Shown in pieces: positions 12,600 to 24,375 of a DNA stretch of 64,000 nt. The translations under genes and the position numbers were made by a program. The notes beneath the pieces are model-generated. The model was not told where the DNA came from, made no database searches, and worked only from the letters and a program-made list of their open reading frames with translations. The stretch lies in assembly GCA_018398765.1 (NCBI GenBank), contig JAHBMJ010002432.1, forward strand, positions 3,846 through 67,845. The letters are read 5' to 3'. How positions within the stretch are numbered: the stretch's first letter is position 1; the number at the start of each line of letters is the position of its first letter. This DNA comes from Chromera velia (Eukaryota; Sar; Chromeraceae).

Positions 12600-13489
12600 A
12601 AGAAAGAGGCTGGCAGTAGATGTTCGAACAGCACAAAGAGCGGATAAATAAAGGATCCCCCCCCCCTTTCTTTCGAGTAATTCTTTCCTCTTCTCCCTCT
12701 TCACTTCTCTCTTTTCCTTTGTTCCTTTGTTTCCTTCCTGCCGCTCTCCGCTGCATCGAATAAAATAATTCTACGATGAATGTATGCATGAGCATGGAAT
12801 GGTTCGGTCTGCATGTTCTCTCTACGACTGTTTTTTTCACTCAACGGCGCGCAGCTCTTTGGCCACGCGGTTCCGTGGTGGGAGGGGAGCGGCGGAAACG
12901 GGAAAGGTGGATTGAGGAAGAAAAATGCGGAGGGAGCGCTTTTATGTACACATGCCACGCACAGGCCGGTCGGCAGAGGCTGACAGAGAGAGAGACGAAG
13001 AGAAGCCCCCCCCTGGGTCTTTGTGAGAAGCGAAGAGAAGACGAGAGAAGAGAAAGAGAAAACGACTTCGGAGAAGGAAAGAAAACAGAAAGAAAGCGTG
13101 GAGGGAGGGAGGATTCTTCAAACAAGAGGAGAAGGGGGGAAAAAAGGGAGGGGCGCACTGCAGCAGCAGCTTGAAAGTTCGACAAGATCATCATCAAAGC
13201 ACGAAGCCTTCTCACTGCTCTCTCCTCTCCTCCCCCACCCCGCCCTCCCACCCTTCAGCAACGCAGAGAGAAAGAGAGAGAGAGAGTGAATAAACGAATA
13301 CGTGAATTGCCCACTGGTGTAGCACAGAGCAGAAAAGAAAGGAAGCTTACGTGAACATGTCTATCGACGCCCCCCTGTCCTTCTCTTTCGCCCTGAATCC
13401 TTTTTCCTCCATCCCTGAAAAGTCTCTCCCTCCCTCTCTCTCTGCATGTCTCTCTCCAACGTTCGTTCCTTCCTTCTGGCTGTCGTCCT
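7800..13489. other. Gene-free, repeat-rich intergenic region
   Basis: No supported gene in 5.7 kb. From 8100 to 11200 it is AT-rich, with a foldback element at 10608-10845 described separately. From about 11600 to 13490 it is polypurine/polypyrimidine low-complexity DNA: GGAA runs near 11823, GTTC and GTTT repeats near 11940, a long GA run near 12563-12600 and further GA runs near 13264. The open frames in this part are made of Ser/Leu/Arg repeats and show no exon logic. The right edge is the 3' flank of the giant minus-strand gene. I see no tRNA or rRNA gene. Confidence 0.6.
10608..10845. mobile_element. hAT-like miniature inverted-repeat element
   Basis: The left arm AGGCGTCGGCTAAGG followed by an A run (from 10611) is matched in inverted orientation by a T run and CCTTGAGCCGACGCCT ending at 10844. 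The two arms differ by about one inserted base. The flanks read TATTCAAG on the left and TATTTAAG on the right, a near-duplicate of eight bases, which is the target-site length of hAT transposons. Between the arms lie several approximate copies of TGTTGCACAACTGTTGTT. There is no coding capacity, so this is a non-autonomous element. The family is inferred from the target-site length and short ends only. Confidence 0.5.
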
Positions 13490-14045
13490 TCACTTTCCGA
13501 TCATTTGAGACCTCATCTTCTCCTTGTTGTAGTCGTCGATGATCGCTTTCACCTGCACATTCCATACCCAGTCGCAGTCAGAGGGAGACGGTCGGAAGAA
13601 GTCAAGTCAGTCAAGCGGGGAGACATAGGAGAGACAGACACACAGTCAGTCAGACAGCCAGTCGAGTGAATCAGAAAAGTAGAGAAAGAAAGAAAGAAAG
13701 AAAGAAAGAAAGGGGGGGCGGAAGCCATGTTCGCTCCTTCACACACGATCGCGCAGAAGTGAAGTGAAACAAGAGCCGGTCCGTCATTCGGCCAGGGAGG
13801 CATGCAGACTGCTCATTGCAATCCCTTCATTCATTCATTCATTCCAAAGAAAAGTTTTTCTTGAGGTGCCCTGCACTGACAGACTGACCTCTCTGTACGT
13901 GATCTCTCTTGGTGCCTTTTCCGTCCTTCCCTTGTCCTTCTTCTTTTTGAACTCCCCCCTGCGCTCTTGATTCAGAGCGACGACAATTCTCTCCGGAGGG
14001 ATTCGGTCGTCGTACATCATCCTCACCTGCACGTTGCGCAGCAAC

Positions 14046-14076
<31 letters not shown>

Positions 14077-16506
14077 GAGTATGCAGAATATGCACACAAC
14101 TCAAAATGTGAGAGAAAGAAAGGTGCAGAACCTGCACCCTTCATCTGTCTTCTTCCGTCTACCCACGAACAAAGACACAAATACATAGACGACCCACAAG
14201 ACAGACAGACAGACAGACAGACTGTATGGTTTCGTTCCCTCCCCTTCTTCATGACAGACAGACTCTATCGTCTTTTCTTCACTTCACTTTTTCCGAATCG
14301 CTTCCTTTCTTTCGGACAGTCAGACAGTCAGACAGACAGACAGACAGACCCTCTCGGCGTCCTCCTCTGCCACCAGAGAAGTTCCCAGAATTTTCGGTTT
14401 TTGAGCGGCGAAGACAACCATGTCGTCCTTCAGAGGAGCCCAACGGAAAGGCTCACAGCTGAGCACCCGGGCACTCCAGAGGTCTGCACCCTGCATCTGC
14501 CTCCTCAGTTCCGGTTTCGGCTCTTTCTTTTCCGATTTCTGCAGCTCTTTGTGGGTTTCCTCATCGAAGTGCTCGACGATCGCGGGTCTCCACTCGAAGC
14601 TTTTGTCGGGGTGCTGGTAGAGCACATGGGCGAAGGCATTGGAGTCATCGTTGGTTGCCACCGTCTTACTCACAGCGTCCACATCCAGCTCCGCAACCTG
14701 CAGAAAGGACAACAAAGGCAAAGAGGTAGATCAAGGAGGAGAATGCTAGTCGATCAACGAGCAAACGGAAGGAAAGGGAACAGACAGGAATTCACAACGA
14801 TGGACTCATATCTCAATAGCAAGGAGCCAGTGAAGTCCCAGGTGGAGTCAGAAGCAGGAAAAAAGGAATAAGACGCTTGCATAAGTGCGACTATGCTCAA
14901 GTCTCTCTCAATATTGTGCTTTGTGGTTCGCTTTTCCTTGCATGTTCTCTTTTTTTGTCGGCATCCGCCGCATCCCCTCCATCCTCTCTTCTCCGTCTCT
15001 CCCAGGCTCTCCTTCCCCCCCCCTCCCCACACACACACCAAGCTGTCTCACTGGAGTTCCAAGGAGATCGAGATTTCCTTCCCTTCGCTTGCCTTTCTGT
15101 GTTTTTCTTCACTTTCCCTGAAGCTGGTTGTGTTCTTTGTCTTTTGTACTCAAGGGAAGCCGCGAAAGTGACTTACTTCATTCCATGCCTCTATTTTCTT
15201 CTTTCTGAGGAACGCGTCGAAGTGCTTGTTCTTCTTTCTGTACGACTTGAGGGGCTCAATGATTTTGATCATCGGAATCCCCCCGCCCTGTGCACCCCTG
15301 CCGAGTCCGTACTTCATCTGGTAGTGTGACAGGGGGAGGTTGGGGTCAAGGGGTACCCAGTTGTTTTCATCTCTGAAGGCCTCGAACATATCGAGGTCCA
15401 GCTGCCGGCTTTGCGCTTGGCCTGCAAAGGGAAAGGGGAAATGGAAGGGAGCAGGAAGAAGCAATGGAAGAAATGAGACAGGTGAACGGATTCGGAAAGA
15501 GCGGAACGAATGGACTTGTGCAGCTCGGACGAAGCTACTGCCTGCCCATGTCGTCTTTTCTTCCCGCGTCAGTTCCTTTTTGACCCATGTTTCTAAAAGA
15601 GAGAAGACGTCATATGGCTCGAGGCCTGTCTGAAAAATGTTGCCTCAACACAACGAAGCGAGCAGAGGGATACAAGAACACGGCCGGGGGCATACGAAGG
15701 AAAACAATCTTGCACGCCGAAAGACAGTCATGCTAAAATTTCTGAGAGACGTAACTGACCGTGCACACCCCCCGCAGCCCTTCCTCTCAGTTTTGCAGGT
15801 GGCTCAAAGATGAGCGGAATGTATCTGGAGTTCAGCTGGAAGCCGTCGAACCTTGTGGCATCCTTCGTCTGCATGCATGCATGAATATGCATGTCATCCA
15901 TCCGTTGATTTTGCCTTCATTCGTTGATTCTGCTTGATTTTGCCTTCATTCGTTCATTTGTTCTTGGAGATTCTCTGATGCTCATTCGAACGTCTCCTCT
16001 CTTTTTCACTCTACTCTACTCTCAGATTCGCATCAGGGGATGAAAAAACAAACAAACTCGAAAAAGCAAGCCTTTTTGATACACACGGTCGACCACACAA
16101 CGAGAAACCGCGAATCGCCATAAAATTCCAACAAGAAGAGACTTGATTACATGCGACACAAGGTCTTGGCTAATTGACTGACTGACTGACCCCTGTTCTA
16201 GCCTTCTCTGCCCTGGAGAGATCTTCTGCGGCCTTGTCGGATTTGCTGATGATGGACCGCACCGGATCGTTGAGAGTCAACGAATACCCGTGAGAGGCCT
16301 CGATGCCGTCCTGCTGAGAAGGTCTGTCTCGGAACCGGATGACTACCTGTTGTTCCCAGAACTTCCTCACCTCCTCTGCCTTCGCTTTGCTCTTTGCTGC
16401 ATGCAGCCAGGGAGGAAGGGAGGGCACAGGGAGAGATTCATGGATGTGGAGAATGAAAATTAAATGTCCACGAAGAGAGGACTTTCTGGTGAAAGAGAAA
16501 GACACA

Positions 16507-16559
<53 letters not shown>

Positions 16560-19500
16560 AGTCAGGGACAGAGACAGCCATACAACACGAAGGAAGGGAG
16601 GAAGATTTAAACAAAGACGAAAGGAGGGAAACGCACACACCAAAAAAAGAATCGAGACTCTCTCCCTCTCTGTCTGCCCACTTCACTCCCACCTTGGGCA
16701 GTCACTTTTCCCTTGGTGGCCTCTGCAATGTTGTCCTTCATTCGTTCATCCACGGTGCCCTGTCCAGTCTCAAGGTCCAGGAACAGAGTCTGGTCCCAAA
16801 CAGGGTCGTTCGTCTTCGTCATCACCTTCACCTCCACCTCTTCCATCCGTTTGTTCTTCAGAGTCTTCGCAGTTTCCCACCTGCAGAAAGAAATGCAAAT
16901 ACACACACGCGAATAAAGACGTACGTAAAGAGACGGAAAAGCATGTGCTCGTGTATCACTTTTTTTCTGTTGACGAGATCTATGACAAACAAAGAAAAAC
17001 ACTGAAGTTAAGGTATGATAACTAAAAAAAGACTGAAGGCAGACAAATGGAAAGTCCGCAGATCCGTTCAGAAGGCGATCTCCCAACGAAAGTCCTGCTT
17101 GCATCCCATCGAGTGCGATCAGAAGAGAACAGAAGAAACCGACCGACCGACCCACCGTTGCGCTTCAGCGTTGAAGACCCAAAGACGTACGTACGGGTTC
17201 GGGAACTGCTTGGCGTCCTCGTCGACCATCCTGAGGTTGTTGGCCCTTTCCAGCTTCAGTGTCATTCTGCCCACAGGTCGACCCTCAAACTCCAGCATTC
17301 CCTTCTCGTCCTTGCCCGGAAGCTCCCACTTGCAACGGACCTGGGAAGAGAATGGGGAAGAGGGAATAGGAAATTCATTCTTTCTGACAATCACGCCTCT
17401 CGAGATGAGTCTTGACGCAGGCAACTCACGAAGTGGTAAATAGATAAATGGAACAAACTGATCATTCAAGAGTCGACCCTCCCTGAGTGGTCTGCCCCAA
17501 AATCACTCACGCAGAATCGGACATTGTTTACGTATTCAGCCATCCATCTACATATTCACCCAGCGAGAGAAAAAGGTGGAGAAAAAGAGAGAGAGGNNNN
17601 NNNNNNNNNNNNNNNNNNNNNNNNNNNNNNNNNNNNNNNNNNNNNNNNNNNNNNNNNNNNNNNNNNNNNNNNNNNNNNNNNNNNNNNNNNNNNNNNNNNN
17701 NNNNNNNNNNNNNNNNNNNNNNNNNNNNGGGGGGGGGGGGGTCGCTCACGAATCCACGCACTGACAGATAAAGAAAGAAACAGATGATGTGCTTCGGACA
17801 GACAGGCAGCCAAACTCAGACACAGACAGACAGACAGACTCACCAGGACGTTTCCACTCAGACATAGACAGACAGACAGACAGACAGACTCACCAGGACA
17901 TTTCCAAGAGAAGGAGCGTTCACATTTTTGAATTTGGGCGGCCAAACCTTTTCGACCCCGAACCTGAAAAAATGATGAACAAACCAAAGAACGTAAAAAG
18001 AAACGGCAGACTATCAGGAAAAATGCAAATAAAAACACATGTGTGTCGCGATATCAGTGTAGAAGTGATGAACCATCATGATGATATTGCAAACTGGAAC
18101 AGAGAGAGAACACGAAAGGGAGACGAGTGTCAAAAGACCTCGCGATTTCATCTGCTTTCTTTCGCACAAATGAACAGAGAGAGAACACGAAAGGGAGACG
18201 AGTGTCAAAAGACCTCGCGATTTCATCTGCTTTCTTTCGCACAAATATTTCTTCCTTCAGTCTATGGGGATCTATCTCCAGCACAAAGATAGAATGAAAA
18301 AACAAAATGAGCTTTTCGATCACTGAGCCCAAGCAGCCTTCCACACCTACCGATGGATTCTCTCTCAACAATTTCCCCCAACTGACCGACCTGTGCGAAG
18401 ACGTGTCAGTTTCCTTTGTTGGTTGCTGCAGATCGAGTGTGAAGGACTCAGTCCGCCCCGCGATGCTGGCAAGGTTGGGCAGCCAGCACTCTCCAAGGAG
18501 GGTAGGATCCCTACCGAGCCTCCACTGCTTGTCGACGTTCTTCTGGTGTCCCGGCATCAGGTCTGCGTCCATCCCCCATGCATCCACACACACTCGTTAT
18601 TCGGCCATACACCCATCACCCATCAGTCTGATCTGCTCTACCGCTAAGTCATCTCTCTAGAGTGCGTGTACCCACCCACCCGTTCTATTTTGCAGCACAG
18701 CAGAAAGGTAAAGAGCCGGACGGACGCAAACACAAAGAAAGAAGAAAAGGAAGAAGGAAAGAAGCCAAGAAAGGAACAGAGGAAGAGGGGGGAAGAAACC
18801 GAGAGAGACATTCAGACAGGAAAACCAAAACAGAAGCAGACAGAAAGATGAACAGACCGCTGGCCGGGTTCCCATCCCAGATCTCCATCAACACTCTCTG
18901 GTTGGCCTGGACCATCTGGACAAGCTCCTCGTCAGCAGACTGCATGCATGCACCCAAATCAATCAGTCAATCAATCAATCAATCAATCAATCATCCCCAC
19001 ACAGCGGAGAAGCACGTGCAACGCCACCAACAAACAAACAAACAGACATAACTACAGACAGACACACATAACTACAGACAGACACACAGACAGACATAAC
19101 TACAGACAGGCACACAGAACTACAGACAGACAGGCAAAGGTTGCCCCCTGCCCCCCAGCAGACCTACCTGCATGGGAAGATACACGTCACACTCGACTGC
19201 GGGAGTGTGAATCTTCAGGGGCTCGATCCCCGAGAATCTTCTCAGAGCCTCCGACAAGAGGGGAGAGGAACAGAGAGCCGCGATGAAGTTCTCCTTGTCG
19301 AGCACCTCCGCGTGGAGGCTCTGCAGAGGCACTTGGAACTCCTGGTAGCTCTCGGGTTTCCAGTCCAGTTTCCCGTCCTTCACAGGGATCGCGTGCATCC
19401 TTCGCTCACCCGACCCTCCCTCAGTCACGTACAGTCTGCAAGAAAGAGAGAAGGAAAGAAAGAAAATGTAGCCGAGAGAGAAGCGACTTTGAATCAAAGT

Positions 19501-20263
19501 AAACGTTCCCTCGATCCGAAAGAGGTCAACGACGAGAGAGAGATGGGAGGGAAGAAGGGGAACTAAGGGGACAAAATGCGATCGAGAGGTCCTGAAGAAA
19601 TATGAAAGAAACCAGGAATGGAGACAAACTGAATGGAAAGTACAGGTCAAGCGAAGAAAGGCTCGATGGTCACCACTTGTTTGTGCACTTACTCACTTGA
19701 GCTCGCTTGCCCACGAGTAGCTCAGAGACGGTCCGAGAATGAATTTGAGGTCGTTTCTCTTCAGCGTGCCCGTGAAGAGACCGGTTAGACCCTTGTCCTG
19801 CCTCTCTGCCTCCACTTCCTTTTTGGTGAAGATCAGATCAACAATGCCCGTTTCCGAGATCTCCCTCTCCCAGAACTTCACCATTTGTTCTGTCACCTGC
19901 GGGCAAGAAAACAAAATAAGCACAACAACATTCTTGAGCGTTCCAATCCGTTTTCTTCGCACGTATTGACTCTACTGCAGTCATCCATCTTTGTACACGC
20001 AGAAGTTTTAAACTCATATCTTGTGCTCTGTCGTCAAAATCAACTAGTAGGCGATTGTACGCAGAGGTGAGAAATCGGAAGGAAATGTCTGGTTCTGACC
20101 GTAATGACAGTACAAATATGAGAAACTCGACGACGGACAGACACGGACACATACACACCCAGACAGGCGGACTATGGCCAAATTTCTTGAACGAGCGCAG
20201 CGACACAAACCTTTCGCTTGCCCCTGCGTTTGTGCGATCATCTTTGAAGTGGAGAGTATATAC

Positions 20264-20294
<31 letters not shown>

Positions 20295-23200
20295 TATATT
20301 TATGTATGTATGTATGTATGTATGAAAAAAAGGGAAGGCGTGGGATACGTAAAATAGGGAGTGACAGAATTGAACGGATATAAAAGAAAAAGATGTGAAC
20401 CGAAATAGTGGCAACGCGGGAGGAAGTCAAAGAGCGATCGAATGGTCGATCGATCACGCGAGGAAAAAAAAAACGACTTATGTATGTATGTATGAAAAAA
20501 AGGGAAGGCGTGGGATACGTAAAATAGGGAGTGACAGAATTGAACGGATATAAAAGAAAAAGATGTGAACCGAAATAGTGGCAACGCGGGAGGAAGTCAA
20601 AGAGCGATCGAATGGTCGATCGATCACGCGAGAAAAAAAAAACGACCGGACTGACTCACGTCCTTTGTTCCTGTGGAGCCAATCAAGGTGGCCGATCGGA
20701 TGGCTGGCACAACACCGAACCGAGAGAACGCGCTGTCCGAGATCGAGAATGCTTGTCTGTTGCTGCAGTAGTGCATTGCTCTGGACAGAATCTGCGCGGT
20801 GATGTGCCGCACAGCGGAGAGCTCAATGTAGTCGGGATCGTTGCCGCCCGGCCGGGCCACCTGCGCAGGCACCCAGACATCGCAGTGCTTGTGCTTCTGC
20901 TTCCCCCCCGGGTTCTTGTAGAGCGACAGCGGCCCGTCTCCTCCCGAGATTGCGGAGACGGCCGACGTAGGAGAACCGGCGGCCGACCGCGCAGGAGAAC
21001 CGCCCAGGTTGGTGCGGAATCTTTGCATCCTGAGGGGGGGGAGAGAACAGAGTCAGGGAGACAGAAGAAGAGAGAAAGAGAAACAAAAATACGTACGTGC
21101 TGAGGAAGACAAAGAGGAAAATAGGGCTCGTCCGCCTGAATTGTTTTTTCTTTCCTTTCCTTCTTCTCTTTCCGAATTTGTTGTGAGTTTGAATCTGAAC
21201 GTTCTTCTCACATTCTTTCTCTTCCGTTGCACTACAGATGCAGATAGTTGAGCAAAAGAAGAAAATCAAAGCGAAAAATCTTCTCTCATGTCCATACGTA
21301 TCCAGAGAATCAGACCGGAGGGAGATGAACGGCAATGAGATTAGATGAAAAGGGCGAAAGAGAAAGCAAAAATGAGAGAGAGAGACAGGAAAAAAAGGTC
21401 TCGCGAGCGAAGCTCGGGGCCGAAGAAAGTAACGAAAGAAGGAAGTTAGGAGGTCTCATGCTACTCCTTGCGGTGAAATTTCCCGATTCATCGATTCATT
21501 TGGATTTGCGCATGCCCAGAAATTGGAAAAAACAGATTCCAACCACTACCCAGACTGACGCCGTCTTGATTGTCGTGAGTGTGTCGACCAGGTTGATCCT
21601 GTAGTTGCTCATTCGGCCCCAACGGTCCAGGCACGCGACTTCCACCTTCACAGGAGTCTCCACCTTCGTGTAGAACTCGGCTTCCTTCACCTGAAAGATC
21701 AAATCAAAATAGAAAAGAAGGAACGATGCAATACAAACAGAAACAAAACATCTGAGAGAGGCCCCCTGCCTGCAAAAGAGACTCACTTGCGCGTATACAA
21801 AAAGAGATAGACAGCAACGACAAATGGACACACAATATGTTACTGAACTAACCTAGCTATCCATCGACCAAGGGGCCAACCAACAAAGAGACAGAGCGAC
21901 ATAGAGAGGCATGCATGCACCTTCACGCCAGCCAAAAAAACCTACCCAGAGGCCAAGGACGCCACCCACGAAGGAATCCTTCTCAGGCTCTCTCGATGCG
22001 TGGGCCTCTCTGTCGTTCGACTCAGGCGCAGGGGGAGGGCGGAACTGTTGGTGAGGGGTGAACCGGAAGTGGATCTCTGCTTTTCCAATGATAGCTCCAG
22101 AGCCTGAAGCCTCGAACGAGAAAACCCAGGGACACAGGAAGGAAGGCAGTGAGAGGGAGAGCAGAGGCAGGCAGGGAGGGAGGTTGTGAATATGGAGAAA
22201 GCTTAAAGATCATGATTCACATGACACCGGAAGAGAAAAGAAGGCGAAACAAACAAAGCGCGATCAGAAAAGCAGTCGACCGCTTTACTCAACGCGACCC
22301 TCATTCCTGTAGTGCTCAACTAAGGCAGAACAGCGACGAAGGGGCAGTCAACGAGAGAGAACAGACACACGGACGCGCGCACACACACGGACGCACACGC
22401 ACACAGACGCACACAGACGCACACCCACACACACATGCATACACGCACGGATTGAGAAAACACACAAAGACATGAATCGGGTTAAGAGAAACAGTAATGA
22501 GGCCGCTTCAAAAAAAGGAAAAGCAGTTGTGCGCACACAAGGTCACTCACCAGGCTCCCCGCCTCTGCCATCTTGCACGATGTTCTGTGTGAGTTCTGCC
22601 CACCGACTTCCTCCTTCGCTGATGCCCTTTGAGAAGTCCTGAATGTACGCAACACCCAGCACCTCCTTCTTACTCGCGTTCACAAATGTCATCTGGAGAG
22701 CAGGCCGGGCACCTCGCTCGAGACCTCCTGAAAGAAGACACAAGCAACCAAGTTGAAAAGGCAAGGAGGAAAGTGTTTTTAAAAAAGGGTCGAGGAAAAT
22801 GTAACATGAGTTACCGAGGTGACGAATACCGGAAAAAAGAGGCAGAGTGCTTCCGTACGACTGCGTATCCTGGAACCTCTCGTGTCTGTCTCGCTGCATC
22901 GTTTGGTCGAAAAAGACAAACAGAGTGAAAAGGAGTGAGATGAAAGAAAGAACCAGTGACAAGGCGAGAAAAGAGCCAAAAGCGTACAGACGGGAGAACA
23001 TTTTTTCTTCGTTTTCTCACCATTGTTGAGAGCCGGCTTGTTCCCCTCACTCTCGCTTTCCAGCATCGCTCTGGCCACCGAGAAATTCCACCTCTGGGTG
23101 GTCTCAGACGCTCCAATTGGCTTGCCTTTCGTGCCCCACAATTTGAAGAGGAGATCGGCCTTCTCTCCCAAACTCCCTGCAAGTACGTACAATCGTCCGT

Positions 23201-23426
23201 TGGATGTTTTCAATTGTTTGTTTTCTTTTTTTGTCCACGGTCAAAAAGATAGAGAGAGAGACACAAGAGTGGGAGGGAGCACACGGGCTGGGAGGCACTT
23301 TCTTCTGGTCATGCGGCGGCAAAAGTTCGATCTGTCTTTCCGCATACTTTTCGTAAGGGTGACACTCAGACAGGCTGTACACCCGCAGACGTCCACAAAC
23401 ACGAAGATGATCCCCCTCCCTCCCTC

Positions 23427-23463
<37 letters not shown>

Positions 23464-24316
23464 TCCCCCCCCCCCCCCCCCCAGCTGACCTGCACAGCAG
23501 ATAATGAGTCCGGTGAGGAATTCGTGCACGGAAATTCGCCTGTCCATGATCTGCTCGGGGCCCTCACAGCTGTCGATCGTGTTCGCAGTGAAGGCATTGT
23601 GGGCCTGTGGCGCCATGTGCATCCAAGTAGGGAGGTGCTCGTTGATCGTCGAGATGAACTCTGCCTCTGGGAGGAAGAGGTGGGACGGGAAGAACCGAAC
23701 CTCTCTCCCTGGAGGGCCTTTTTGGAATTGGAGCCTGCACACATATCAATTTATCTTCTTTTTTTTCAATATTATGTACGAAGACATGGATGGATACAAA
23801 TGGGCCGGCACTCGATCAGCGTCATCCTATCATTGAGGGGTGCACTTCCGGCAGCGAGAAACAGAAGATGCATGCAAAGCTATCATATCAGAAGATCAGA
23901 TGGAGCGAGCAAGACTGACGAAAGAGGACATTAGCTGAATCATCCATGAAGACAAGATGGAGAGAGGCTCGAACGAGGAAATGCATTTAGAAAGGGAAAA
24001 TGGCAGCTTTTGACGGTGGCCGGGTTGCATTCTCCTCTTTTTTGCCTTTATCCCCCCCGATCCATCCCTCTACTGACGGGTTGTAGAATGCATACGGATT
24101 GGGCATGTGCATCGACAACTCCTGCAGGCAGGCAGCGGTCAGAGGAGGGAACAAACAGATAGATAGATAGATAGAGAGAGATAGATAGATAGAGAGAGAG
24201 AGATAGATAGATAGATAGAGAGAGAGATAGATAGATAGAGATAGATAGATAGATAGAGATAGATAGATAGATAGAGAGAGAGATAGAGAGAGAGATAGAT
24301 AGATAGAGGGAGATAG

Positions 24317-24375
<59 letters not shown>

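Noticed and set aside
11650-13251. Several long frames on both strands
   Set aside because: Made of GA/CT low-complexity DNA; both strands stay open for composition reasons and no exon signals agree.
15593-15655. Upstream part of the open frame before the 54-base exon (TGLEPYDVFSLL)
   Set aside because: It stays open, but joining it in the needed phase from its own acceptor gives a stop, so only 15592-15539 was kept.
17821-17900. CRISPR-like short direct repeats
   Set aside because: Simple CAGA units and a duplicated exon end; eukaryotic context, no spacer-repeat regularity.
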